This document shows positions 52,280-60,206 of a stretch of DNA of 64,000 bases, piece by piece. The notes under the pieces are model-generated. The model saw only the letters and a program-made list of their open reading frames with translations, did no database searches and was not told where the DNA came from. A program made the position numbers and the translations under genes. Source of the DNA: Candidatus Manganitrophus morganii (GTDB lineage: Bacteria > Nitrospirota > Nitrospiria > SBBL01 > Manganitrophaceae); contig JAJHOH010000001.1 in the NCBI GenBank assembly GCA_021651055.1, forward strand, positions 1,116,001-1,180,000, read 5' to 3'. Within the stretch, counting starts at the first letter, position 1. Every line of letters starts with the position of its first letter.

Positions 52280-53503
52280 ATGCCTGAAAGTGACCTTCTC
52301 CTTCCTCCGATTCAGTTCCCGATCCTCGGCAACAGCGGGGCGGTCGGATTATTCAGTCTGCTCCATATCGCCCTGGCCGGTCTCACGGCGGGGTTTATCG
52401 TCCTGGCTCCGGCGCTGGAATACCTCGGGATCAAAGACCCCTTCTACACCCGGCTCGGCCGGTCGCTGGTCCGGTTTGTCGCGGTGGTCTTTAGTGTCAG
52501 CGCCGTCTTCGCCGTCATTATGGTCGAGCTGTTCATCGGGCTTTTTCCGGTGTCGACGGTCTATATTTTTCAACGGTTCAAACCCGCCGTCTATATCGCG
52601 ATCGGCGTATTTCTGCTTCACATCTGGTTTTTCTATACCTATTGGTATCGATGGGAAAAAACAAGGGCCAAAAGCATCCGGCGGCATATCGCACTCGGCG
52701 CCGCCGCCGCCGTGTTGATTCTGATGTGGGGCGCGCTCCTCGACGGCATCGGCTCTTCGATGTTGACGCCGGGCGAGGGGGACATGGGGGGCCCGGGGAG
52801 ATCGGATTTTATCCGGCTCACCTTTCTGACGAACCCGACCTGGGCGCCGTTGGTGCTCCATCGATTTCTCGGCGTCCTGATCATTTCCTTCTATGCGATC
52901 GCCCTGTACGGCGGCTTGCAGCTGCTCTGGAGAAAACCCAAAGGGGAAGAAGAGGCCTATTATACGCGGGTCATGCACTTGGGGATGGTGATCGGAACCG
53001 GTCTGCTCCTGATTCAGCCGATCGCGGGGATGCTCTATTCGTTTCAGATCGGGCGGGCCAATCCGCGGGCCTACGAGCGGATTCTCTTCGAGCTGGAGTG
53101 GCTGCTGCGGATCCAGTTTCTCTTGATCGGACTTCTTTTCTACTTGAGCAACCAATTTTTTGCCCAGATCTCCTCCCATCCCCGGCGCTCCCGCGTTCTG
53201 ATCGGAGCGCTCCTTCTGGCGGCTTTCTTCATGGTCCTCGCCGCGCAGCAGGTCTGGATCCGGCGGGGGCTGACCCTGGTTCTGATTCTGATGACCTTCT
53301 ATCACCTCCGCCACGTTCCCCTCCGGGAAACGCCGCCGCACCCCCGGGGAGCGTGGCTGGCAATCTCGGTCGGCTTTTGCGCCGTGGCGACTTTTCTGGT
53401 GATGGGGGTGATTCGGGAGCAGGCCCGGCGGCCGTATACGGTGTATGGAGAGATCCATCTTGAAGATGAAAAACAACCGGCATCGGAGCTCGCACAACGA
53501 TGA
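52280..53503 (+). CDS. CydA-like membrane haem protein (cytochrome bd-like subunit I), divergent
   Basis: 407 residues with about nine membrane helices. His29 (FSLLHIALAG) sits where CydA has its first haem ligand, and His194 (LVLHRFLGV) where CydA has the second. The segment GVIREQARRPYTVYG parallels the E-x-GRQPW motif of CydA. The long quinol (Q) loop of canonical CydA is missing. No CxxCH motif is present, so no c-type haem. It shares the final MG-x2-RE-x-AR-x-PY-x2-YG pattern with the protein at 55187. It overlaps the Rieske gene by 4 bases (ATGA). Confidence 0.75.
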   Translation: MPESDLLLPPIQFPILGNSGAVGLFSLLHIALAGLTAGFIVLAPALEYLGIKDPFYTRLGRSLVRFVAVVFSVSAVFAVIMVELFIGLFPVSTVYIFQRFKPAVYIAIGVFLLHIWFFYTYWYRWEKTRAKSIRRHIALGAAAAVLILMWGALLDGIGSSMLTPGEGDMGGPGRSDFIRLTFLTNPTWAPLVLHRFLGVLIISFYAIALYGGLQLLWRKPKGEEEAYYTRVMHLGMVIGTGLLLIQPIAGMLYSFQIGRANPRAYERILFELEWLLRIQFLLIGLLFYLSNQFFAQISSHPRRSRVLIGALLLAAFFMVLAAQQVWIRRGLTLVLILMTFYHLRHVPLRETPPHPRGAWLAISVGFCAVATFLVMGVIREQARRPYTVYGEIHLEDEKQPASELAQR

Positions 53504-54045
53504 ATCAGACAACGGAAGAGCCGATCGGACGGCGGCATTTCATGGAACGGGCAATCCTGGGCATCTTCGGCGCTTTGGGCCTGATGCTCTCGGCGCCGAT
53601 CATCGGCTACATCCTCTCGCCGATTTTCCGCGTCCGGGAAGACCTCGCCCAATCGACGCGGTGGGCGCCGATCGCCTCCCTGGCGGAAATGGAGTCGATC
53701 GGAGATCTCCCCCGGATGTTTCAGGTCCCCTATTTTGTGAAAGAGGGATGGCGGACGCGGGAGACCTCGCGGCCGCTCTTCGCGGTGAAGAAAGGAGGAA
53801 AATTGGTCCTCTTCTCCTCTTTTTGCACCCATCTCGGCTGCCCGACCGGCTGGGACGAGGCGAAGCGGATGATTATCTGCCCCTGCCACGGCGGACTCTA
53901 CAACAACTTCGGGGAGGTGATCGGCGGCCCCCCGCCCCGGAACCTGGCGGAGCTTGAATACAAGGTGGAGAACGGGCTGGTCTATCTGAAAGACCCGGCG
54001 AACGTTTACGAAGTCGGATGGAAAGATCCGAGGAAGCAGGTGTGA
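53500..54045 (+). CDS. Rieske [2Fe-2S] protein of a bc/b6f-type complex
   Basis: 181 residues. An N-terminal twin-arginine motif (IGRRHFMERAIL) precedes one membrane helix (about 18-41), the usual Tat-dependent build. The cluster motifs are Cys109-Thr-His111-Leu-Gly-Cys114 and Cys127-Pro-Cys129-His130; Cys109, His111, Cys127 and His130 would bind the iron-sulfur centre. It takes electrons from quinol at the cytochrome b Qo site. It is translationally coupled to the CydA-like gene and is followed 7 bp later by cytochrome b. Confidence 0.95.
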   Translation: MNQTTEEPIGRRHFMERAILGIFGALGLMLSAPIIGYILSPIFRVREDLAQSTRWAPIASLAEMESIGDLPRMFQVPYFVKEGWRTRETSRPLFAVKKGGKLVLFSSFCTHLGCPTGWDEAKRMIICPCHGGLYNNFGEVIGGPPPRNLAELEYKVENGLVYLKDPANVYEVGWKDPRKQV

Positions 54046-54052
54046 GTTGCGG

Positions 54053-55168
54053 ATGAGACAATCGCTCCGGGATTGGTTCGACGAGCGGGTGGGGCTCGAT
54101 ATTTTCGAGCGGATGCTTCAGAAGCCGCTCCCGAAGCGGGGGGCCTGGTTTTATACGCTCGGGAGCGCCACCTTGTCTTTGATCACGATTCAGTTCGTCA
54201 CCGGCGCCTTCTTGATGTTCTACTACGTCCCCGACGGGGAATACGCCGAGCAGTCGATCCGGTACATCACGGAGCAGGTGAGCTACGGCTGGTATCTGCG
54301 GAGCATGCACCGATGGTCGGCGAACCTTCTCTTCATCGTGATCGGACTTCACATGTTCCGCGTCTTCGTGAGCGGCGCGTTCAAGCGGCCGCGGGAGATG
54401 ACATGGGTGATCGGGGCGTTGATCTTTTTGACGGTGATCGGCATCGGCTTGACCGGCGGGCTTTTGCCGTGGGACGACAACGCCCATTGGATCGGAACGG
54501 TCTTCGGGAACACCCTCTCCTACTTTCCCCTGGTCGGCCCCTTTCTTCGCAGCGCGCTCCTGGGGGGAGAACATGTCGGCACCCTCACGCTGACCCGGTT
54601 CTACGCCCTGCACGTTTGGGTTCTCCCGCTGGTCCTCGGAATTTTGATTACATTGCACCTCTACCTGATCCGGAAACACGGCCTCTTCGGGTCGGTCATC
54701 GAGTACCGCGATCAGATCGCGGCGCTGACGGCGAAGGGGGTCCCGCGGGAATCGATCATCGTGACGAAAATGACCCCCGACGAGACGGAGCCTTTTTATC
54801 CCGCCCAGGTTTTCCGGGACTCGATCGTCGCCTTCGGCCTGATCACCGCCGTTTCGCTTTTTTCGATTCTCTTCCCCTTCTCCCCTTACCGGGGCGAGGA
54901 GCCGCCGCCGACCGAGATCATTCCCCGGCCGGAGTGGTTTTTCTGGTCGGTGGACGAGTGGCTGATGTTCTTTCCGGGGCGGTTGATCCCGATCGGGCTG
55001 ATTCTCGTCACCCTCTTTTTTCTTTTTCTCCCCCTCGTTCCCTTTGTCGAGCGCCACCCGGAGGTCAGCCCCATCCGAAGGCCGGTCCCGACGATCATCG
55101 GAACGTGGGTCTATCTTTTTATCATCGTCCTCGCCCTGATGGCGGGGGCGCGGATTTTTAATTACTGA
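54053..55168 (+). CDS. Cytochrome b, full-length b6/subunit-IV-like fusion
   Basis: 371 residues from ATG 54053; a TTG at 54047 is also in frame. Haem ligands are His86 and His100 in helix 2 and His187 and His202 in helix 4. The spacings (13 and 14 intervening residues) follow the cytochrome b6 type. The Qo motif reads Pro293-Glu-Trp-Phe296 instead of PEWY. There is no cysteine anywhere, so no covalent c-type haem as in cytochrome b6. The C-terminal half supplies the subunit IV helices. It passes electrons from quinol to the Rieske centre and low-potential haems. Confidence 0.93.
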   Translation: MRQSLRDWFDERVGLDIFERMLQKPLPKRGAWFYTLGSATLSLITIQFVTGAFLMFYYVPDGEYAEQSIRYITEQVSYGWYLRSMHRWSANLLFIVIGLHMFRVFVSGAFKRPREMTWVIGALIFLTVIGIGLTGGLLPWDDNAHWIGTVFGNTLSYFPLVGPFLRSALLGGEHVGTLTLTRFYALHVWVLPLVLGILITLHLYLIRKHGLFGSVIEYRDQIAALTAKGVPRESIIVTKMTPDETEPFYPAQVFRDSIVAFGLITAVSLFSILFPFSPYRGEEPPPTEIIPRPEWFFWSVDEWLMFFPGRLIPIGLILVTLFFLFLPLVPFVERHPEVSPIRRPVPTIIGTWVYLFIIVLALMAGARIFNY

Positions 55169-55186
55169 CGCAACAGGAGGATCGCG

Positions 55187-56539
55187 ATGGAGGAGTCGTT
55201 GCTCGTAAGCCGATGGGCGATCGCGGTCACCGCGTCGCTTCACTCCCTCTTCGCCACCTTCATCGTCGGGGGGATGCTCTTGGGCGCCACGGCCGAATCG
55301 GTCGGGGTGCTCACCCGCGAGCCGCGCTACGAGCGGCTCTCCCATTCGATTGCCCGCACTCTGGTATTGATGAGCGCGACGGTGGCGTTTTTGGGGGTGG
55401 TCCTCGTTTTCTTGCTGACGATCCTCTGGCCGGCCTTCTGGACCCTTCTTTTTCGGATCATGTTCTGGCCGCTGATCTTCGAAGCATCGATGTTCTTGGG
55501 GGAGGCCGCCTGTCTCTATCCCTGGTATTACAGCTGGGGAAAGTGGCCGCGAAAAACCCATCTTTTTATCGCCTGGCTGGGGGCGACCTTCGGGGTGATC
55601 GCGATGGTGATGATCGACATCGTCGGCTCTTTCCTGCTGACCCCCGGCCCGGTCGAGCCGTTTCTCAAACGGGCCATCAACCCGACGATGGTCCAACTGA
55701 CCCTTCATCGCTTCGCCGGAAATCTGTCGTGGTTCGGCTTCGGCATCGCCGCGCTTTCGGCCATCCGTTATTTGCGGACGAAAGATCCGGAGGAGCGGGC
55801 CTATCATGAATGGGTCGGCGCCTTTTCGGTGATTGTCGGGTTCGGATTTCTTCTTCTGATGCCGATCATCGGGTTTTCCTATTTGAAAGCGGTCCGCTTC
55901 GCCTCCGAGGGGGCGTTCAGCCGGCTGATGCTCGGCGAGAAATCGTGGATCTTCGTTCTCCAGGTCCTCTTGATCAACGTTCTCTTTATCGCCGGAACCT
56001 GGTACATGTTCCGGATGGCCTATTTTCGATACAAAGAAAACCCCCATTTCAAGCGGTACCGGCTGATCACCTTCATCGTGATGGGAATCGCGGCGATCGT
56101 TTTCGTGATGCCCTACCAGGTGCGCTACATCCCCTTCGCCGAGTATTTCACCTCGGCCGAGGTGAATCCCCTGGGAAAGATGCAACCGCATAAATACATT
56201 GCGATGGGGGTCCTAATCGGATTGGGAATCCTCAACTACGGCTTTTATCTCAGCGCCCTGCGCTTCAAGTCGGAGTGGGGAGGAGGAGGCCGTTTCCCCC
56301 AAGCGCTTCTGATCGTCCTCGGACTCTTTACGATCTTCTCGATGATCAACATGGGTTATGCCCGGGAGAACGCGCGATATCCCTATCTGATCTACGGCAA
56401 AATGACGATGGAAGATGAAAGAGAGATCGGCTTGGGAGGGGGCCGTTCGATGCGCGAAGCTCTCGACCGTCAAAGAAAGAGCCCCGACGATCGGAATGAT
56501 CCGAACCCTCGGGGCTCTGAAGAAATGAGGAGACGCTGA
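55187..56539 (+). CDS. CydA-like membrane haem protein (cytochrome bd-like subunit I)
   Basis: 450 residues with about nine to ten membrane helices and a CAGGAGG ribosome site. His19 (TASLHSLFATF) matches the first haem ligand of CydA exactly in position, His174 (LTLHRFAGN) the second. Glu99 in PLIFEASMFLGEA aligns with a conserved helix-3 Glu of CydA. GYARENARYPYLIYG replaces the GRQPW block. The Q loop is absent. There is no CydB partner in the window. The stop codon abuts the stop of the convergent exported-protein gene without a gap. Confidence 0.82.
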   Translation: MEESLLVSRWAIAVTASLHSLFATFIVGGMLLGATAESVGVLTREPRYERLSHSIARTLVLMSATVAFLGVVLVFLLTILWPAFWTLLFRIMFWPLIFEASMFLGEAACLYPWYYSWGKWPRKTHLFIAWLGATFGVIAMVMIDIVGSFLLTPGPVEPFLKRAINPTMVQLTLHRFAGNLSWFGFGIAALSAIRYLRTKDPEERAYHEWVGAFSVIVGFGFLLLMPIIGFSYLKAVRFASEGAFSRLMLGEKSWIFVLQVLLINVLFIAGTWYMFRMAYFRYKENPHFKRYRLITFIVMGIAAIVFVMPYQVRYIPFAEYFTSAEVNPLGKMQPHKYIAMGVLIGLGILNYGFYLSALRFKSEWGGGGRFPQALLIVLGLFTIFSMINMGYARENARYPYLIYGKMTMEDEREIGLGGGRSMREALDRQRKSPDDRNDPNPRGSEEMRRR

Positions 56540-56992
56540 TTACCCGGCCGGCGGCTCCATCGGTCCCCCTTCCTCTTGCGGGGTCACCTCGACCGCGTTG
56601 AGGACCACGACCAGGTCGATCTGGTCCCCTTCTTCGATTTGATCCAGCTGGCCTCTCGCCCCTTCCTCGACGGTAAAGATATTCACCATCCCTTCCGGGG
56701 TCCGAACGGCAATCAATCCGGTCACCGGATCGATATCGAGCACTTCTCCCGAAACCGTTCCTCTCGTCGGGGTCATCGGCGTTCCGCCGGGGGCCATCCC
56801 TTCCTCAGATTCCATTCCCGGCTGCTCCGACTCCATCCCCGGATCGGGCTGTTGTTGATTCAAATCACGCCCCGGTTGACCCTGCTGCTCATCCGGCTGC
56901 GCCATTTGCGCAACGGTCGGAATCGGCCCCGTCGGAGCGAAGAGACCGATCATCATCAATCCAAGTAGCGCTAAAAACATTTTTTTCATCAT
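56540..56992 (-). CDS. Small exported protein, SGEV paralog 1
   Basis: 150 residues from ATG 56992 (AAGGAGAG upstream). A signal peptide (MMKKMFLALLGLMMIGLFAP) is followed by a Gln/Pro/Glu-rich low-complexity stretch. The small beta domain reads TVSGEVLDIDPVTGLIAVRTPEG and FTVEEGARGQLDQIEEGDQIDLVV. It is clearly paralogous to the next gene (57105). This OB-like strand pattern occurs in periplasmic DUF proteins; function unknown. Confidence 0.75.
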   Translation of the reverse strand: MMKKMFLALLGLMMIGLFAPTGPIPTVAQMAQPDEQQGQPGRDLNQQQPDPGMESEQPGMESEEGMAPGGTPMTPTRGTVSGEVLDIDPVTGLIAVRTPEGMVNIFTVEEGARGQLDQIEEGDQIDLVVVLNAVEVTPQEEGGPMEPPAG

Positions 56993-57017
56993 CCATCTCT
57001 CCTTATCGATCACTGCA

Positions 57018-57053
57018 AACCCCGGGGCCGCGTTACCGCGGGCCGCCGGGGTT
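57018..57053 (-). terminator. Hairpin between the exported paralogs
   Basis: AACCCCGG (57018-57025) and CCGGGGTT (57046-57053) are perfect inverted arms with GC-rich inner pairing (CCGCG/CGCGG-type). On the minus strand it follows the stop of the 57105 gene by about 50 bases and is trailed by TTTGC. Confidence 0.5.
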
Positions 57054-57104
57054 CGTTCAAAAAGATCATGCGCGTCGCCGATGATCGGAAAACAGCGACA
57101 CTGA

Positions 57105-57527
57105 TTATCGGGTCATCGGCGGCTGTTCCATCGATCCGCCTTGTGTTCCTTGTTGGGGGGTCGCGCGAAGGGTCATCACCAGATCGACCTGATCTCCTTT
57201 TTTGATCTGATTGAGCTGGCTTTTCGCCCCTTCCTCGACCGTGAATCGGTTGGTCACCCCTTCCTCCGTTTTAATCTCAATCGTCCCGGTCTGTTGATTG
57301 ATACTGACGACCTCGCCGGAGAGTTTTCCCTCCGTGAGGGTCACCCCGCCGCCACCGGGAGCCGCCCCTCTTCCCTCTTCAAATTCCGGATCGGACGGTT
57401 GCTGTTGATTGAGATCCCGCTCCGATTGTTGCGGATCGGGTTGCGTCATTTGCCCATGAGACACGATCGGTCCCATGACGAGCATTCCTATCAATAATCC
57501 AAATAGGACGAAAAATCCTTTTTTCAT
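57105..57527 (-). CDS. Small exported protein, SGEV paralog 2
   Basis: 140 residues from ATG 57527, placed 7 bases after GGGAGG; a GTG one codon earlier is too close. The signal peptide is followed by a Gln-rich stretch (SERDLNQQQ, also found in paralog 1 as GRDLNQQQ), then KLSGEVVSINQQTGTIEIKTEEG and FTVEEGAKSQLNQIKKGDQVDLVM. The duplication is old: the C-terminal domains match well but the middles differ. Function unknown. Confidence 0.75.
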   Translation of the reverse strand: MKKGFFVLFGLLIGMLVMGPIVSHGQMTQPDPQQSERDLNQQQPSDPEFEEGRGAAPGGGGVTLTEGKLSGEVVSINQQTGTIEIKTEEGVTNRFTVEEGAKSQLNQIKKGDQVDLVMTLRATPQQGTQGGSMEQPPMTR

Positions 57528-57593
57528 CACAATACCTCCCTTACTTACAAGTAAAAAACCCGAACGGCCTTTCCTACCGACCGACGGGTCCGG

Positions 57594-57929
57594 CTAAAAC
57601 AGTCGATACGGTTCGCTTTCTTGACGATCGGTCCGGGTCTGGCCTTGATTTCTGATCGGCGCGATCATTTCCGTCCGCAGACCGATAGGGGCCACCTCTT
57701 CCGAGAGCGTCCTCCCCTCTTGTCCAACAACCGGTTGACGCTCCGAAACGCTCCCGCGCTGCCGGGTCGCTCCGATCGCGCTTCGGCTCTCCTTCTGACC
57801 TTGCTGACCTTGCTTCTCTTGCTGCGCGTGCTGGACGTGAGCCAAGGCGGTAAGCGCCATGACCAAAAAGAAAGTGATGGCAAATAAAGTCCCAAAAGCG
57901 GGGAGATATTTCTTGATCATCCTCAACAT
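57594..57929 (-). CDS. Small exported protein of unknown function
   Basis: 111 residues from ATG 57929 (GGAG 8 bases before). One hydrophobic helix (FGTLFAITFFLVMALTALAH, about 12-31) may be a signal peptide or anchor. The rest is Gln/Arg-rich and without recognisable motif (EKQGQQGQKESRS). A sigma-54-like promoter lies about 95-110 bases upstream on the same strand. Confidence 0.55.
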   Translation of the reverse strand: MLRMIKKYLPAFGTLFAITFFLVMALTALAHVQHAQQEKQGQQGQKESRSAIGATRQRGSVSERQPVVGQEGRTLSEEVAPIGLRTEMIAPIRNQGQTRTDRQESEPYRLF

Positions 57930-58022
57930 TTTTCATCTCCATAGGATTCGCAATATACCGTGATCTGATTGAGCTTCGTCCAGAGGTGATATGCCTATTG
58001 ATCTCCATCAGCAAGACAAGGT

Positions 58023-58038
58023 AGCAAGAAAAGTGCCT
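58023..58038 (-). promoter_or_regulatory. Sigma-54 promoter, minus strand
   Basis: Read on the minus strand: AGGCACTTTTCTTGCT, matching TGGCAC-N5-TTGC(A/T) with one change and GG-N10-GC spacing. Confidence 0.6.
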
Positions 58039-58275
58039 TTTTAAAGGAGAACGGAGCACTCCTACTTGATTAAAAATGAATCGATCCGGGCGCCCCAACT
58101 TCCCTTTGTAAAAAGCTTGCACAGATGAACGAAGCGATCACAGGAGAACGGGGGTTTTTATACATTTCCAGATTACCATGTGGCGGATCTCCCGGAAGGG
58201 ATCAGACGCGTCTAGCGGGAACGCCCGAGCCTTCTCCTTTTGCATGGAGATCTTCCGGCTTTGGGATAACCTCCC

Positions 58276-58292
58276 CTGGTACAAATATTGCT
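58276..58292 (+). promoter_or_regulatory. Sigma-54 promoter before the BON/GAPDH operon
   Basis: CTGGTACAAATATTGCT has the GG-N10-GC spacing (GG 58278-58279, GC 58290-58291) and a perfect TTGCT. TGGTAC differs from TGGCAC at one base. The BON ATG lies about 90 bases downstream. Confidence 0.7.
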
Positions 58293-58379
58293 CCGCTATG
58301 AATTAGGATTTTTTAGCAGATCATCGGAAAACAAGGTCTCATCTGCGATGATCGAAATTTATTTCATCGGGAGCGAAGG

Positions 58380-58646
58380 ATGACACTGAAGAAAGAAGGG
58401 CTCCTCTCGACACACGATCAGGAGATTCGCGCGCGCATCTTAAACAGCCTGAAGCGCAGCGCCGTGATCGAATTCCCTCCCGACCTTCGGATCGTTGTCT
58501 CCGCCGGGGTGGTCCGTCTGGAAGGGTCTGTCCTCCTGCTCGCCGAAAAAGCGATGATCGAAGACACCGTCCGTTTTACCGAAGGGGTGTTGGCGGTCGA
58601 GAACGCGCTTCGGATCGTCCCCTGCTCCGCAAGGAGGGCTGCATGA
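58380..58646 (+). CDS. Small BON-domain-like protein
   Basis: 88 residues. DQEIRARILNSLKRS, then IVVSAGVVRLEGSVLLLAEKAMIEDTVRFTEGVLAVENAL follow the BON pattern (alpha-beta-beta-alpha-beta with a central Gly and V.L.G.V strand), described here in pieces. There is no signal peptide, so it is cytoplasmic. BON domains bind lipid or small ligands in other proteins. Its TGA overlaps the GAPDH ATG (ATGA). Confidence 0.75.
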   Translation: MTLKKEGLLSTHDQEIRARILNSLKRSAVIEFPPDLRIVVSAGVVRLEGSVLLLAEKAMIEDTVRFTEGVLAVENALRIVPCSARRAA

Positions 58647-59644
58647 GACGAATTGCAATCAACGGATTCGGCCGGATCGGCCGCGCCTTTTTGAGAATCG
58701 CCCTTCAAAGGGAGGATAACGATTTGGAGGTCGTCGCCGTGAACGACATCTCCGATCCGGAGAGCCTTGCCTACGCGTTTAAATACGATTCGGTTCACGG
58801 AAAATGGAAACATCCCTTCGAGGTGGAGCGGAACCATTTTGTCGCGGATGGGAAGAAAATTGCCGTGCTCAGCGAGGCCGATCCCTCCCGGCTTCCCTGG
58901 AAAGAGTGGGACGTGGAAGGGGTGGTTGAATGCTCCGGGAAATTTACGAACCGAGAGGGGGCCTTGAAACATCTGCAAGCCGGCGCGCGGAAGGTGCTTG
59001 TTTCCGCCCCCGCCCGCGACGCCGATCTGACGATCACAATGGGGGTCAACGAGGATCGCTACGACCCCCGGCGCCATCACATCGTGTCGAACGCCTCCTG
59101 CACGACCAACTGCATCGCCCCCGTCGCCAAGGTGCTCAACGACGCCTTTACGATCGAACATGCCCTGATGAACACGGTCCATGCCTATACTTCTTCCCAG
59201 GTACTCCTCGACCGCCCGAAGAAAAAAGACAAACGAAGAGGCCGGGCCGCGGCCCTTTCCCTCATCCCGACCACCACCGGCGCGGCGATCGCGGCGACCC
59301 AGGCCCTTCCGGAGCTGGCGGGGAAAATCAACGGGATGGCGATTCGCGCCCCGATCCCGGACGTTTCGATCCTCGATCTGGTCGCCCAGACGCGGGAGCC
59401 GGTCGATGTGGAGAAGATCGTCGGGGCCTTCCGGAAGGCGGAGCAGAACCCCCGCCTCGCCCCGATTTTGCAAGTTTCCGAAGAGGAACTGGTCTCGATC
59501 GACTACATCGGCTCCCCCTACTCCGCCGTGATCGACGCGCCGTCGACGATGGTCGTCGGCGAGCACCTGCTCCGGGTCCTGGCCTGGTACGACAACGAAT
59601 GGGGCTTCTCGAACCGTCTTGTCGATGTGACGAAACTTTTATAG
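58643..59644 (+). CDS. gap: Type I glyceraldehyde-3-phosphate dehydrogenase
   Basis: 333 residues. The Rossmann start is INGFGRIGRAFLR. The catalytic Cys153 is in SNASCTTNCIAP, and the base His lies in the following helix region. HAYTSSQVLLD, LIPTTTGAA and WYDNEWGFSNRLVDV are family signatures. It interconverts glyceraldehyde-3-phosphate and 1,3-bisphosphoglycerate. Loop RPKKKDKRRGRAAA is more basic than in the E. coli enzyme. Coupling to a BON gene and a sigma-54 promoter is unusual for a glycolytic gene; it may be a second, condition-specific copy. Confidence 0.95.
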   Translation: MRRIAINGFGRIGRAFLRIALQREDNDLEVVAVNDISDPESLAYAFKYDSVHGKWKHPFEVERNHFVADGKKIAVLSEADPSRLPWKEWDVEGVVECSGKFTNREGALKHLQAGARKVLVSAPARDADLTITMGVNEDRYDPRRHHIVSNASCTTNCIAPVAKVLNDAFTIEHALMNTVHAYTSSQVLLDRPKKKDKRRGRAAALSLIPTTTGAAIAATQALPELAGKINGMAIRAPIPDVSILDLVAQTREPVDVEKIVGAFRKAEQNPRLAPILQVSEEELVSIDYIGSPYSAVIDAPSTMVVGEHLLRVLAWYDNEWGFSNRLVDVTKLL

Positions 59645-59662
59645 CCCGAAGGAGAGAACGCG

Positions 59663-59854
59663 ATGACTCTGAAAGAGATGCCGAACACGAAGTGCAGGAA
59701 GAAAGAGCCCGAGCGAGAAACCTCCTGCCTCAATCGGGACGGGGGACGCTACTTCATCATCCACCGGGTCAGCCAGTTCGCAAAGCGAAACCCGAACAAA
59801 GAGATGCAGAAGCGGCTGAAGGAGGTCGATCGGCTGGAAAGATACAGGGGATGA
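59663..59854 (+). CDS. Small basic protein of unknown function
   Basis: 63 residues, ATG preceded by GAAGGAGAG, 18 bp after the GAPDH stop. It has two cysteines (KCRKKEPERETSC) and a basic helical end (QKRLKEVDRLERY). No family is recognised. A strong hairpin follows, so it is probably the last gene of the BON/GAPDH operon. Confidence 0.6.
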   Translation: MTLKEMPNTKCRKKEPERETSCLNRDGGRYFIIHRVSQFAKRNPNKEMQKRLKEVDRLERYRG

Positions 59855-59862
59855 TATACAGC

Positions 59863-59884
59863 GCCGGCCCGAAAGCGGGCCGGC
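59863..59884 (+). terminator. Terminator hairpin of the BON/GAPDH operon
   Basis: GCCGGCCCG (59863-59871) and CGGGCCGGC (59876-59884) form a perfect 9-bp stem with a 4-base loop, 8 bases after the stop codon. A T-rich run (GTTTTTG) appears 14 bases later. Confidence 0.65.
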
Positions 59885-60206
59885 CGCCGCCTCAAAGTTT
59901 TTGAACTCTCGGTATCGGAAGGACCCCTAGTCAACCCTTGCCGGAGAAGCGTTTGCAACATCCTTTGCGAGCATCCCCATCCGGATACATATCAGCCATT
60001 CCTTAAACAGACGCCACACCTTTGCAACCCTGCGACAGACTCTTCGCGCGAACGCCCTCCGTGAAGAACTCCCGCACTACGCTCTCGCTTGTCAAAGAAC
60101 TTTGTCACCTCAATGGCGGAGAGGTGATGGTTCGGCGCCCGTAGGCTGAATCACTCTAGCATTTCACGACGGTTGAGCCTCCCACATTGAGAATTCGATT
60201 CCTCCC
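59885..60206. other. Intergenic stretch without visible gene
   Basis: About 320 bp between the hairpin and the toxin-antitoxin promoter. I see no gene, strong repeat or structured RNA that I could support. Confidence 0.5.

Larger units (their letters stand above)
57930..58379. other. Divergent regulatory region with two sigma-54-type sites
   Basis: 450 bp without a gene. It contains a minus-strand sigma-54 site (58023-58038) facing the small exported gene and a plus-strand site (58276-58292) facing the BON/GAPDH operon. The 240 bp between them are where enhancer-binding sites for a sigma-54 activator would be expected; I cannot name a specific operator. Confidence 0.55.

Noticed and set aside
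53873-56191. A 772-codon open frame on the minus strand across the cytochrome b region
   Set aside because: It mirrors the Rieske, cytochrome b and CydA-like genes, is extremely rich in Arg, Gly, Asp and His, and shows no protein family pattern. It is a codon-bias shadow.
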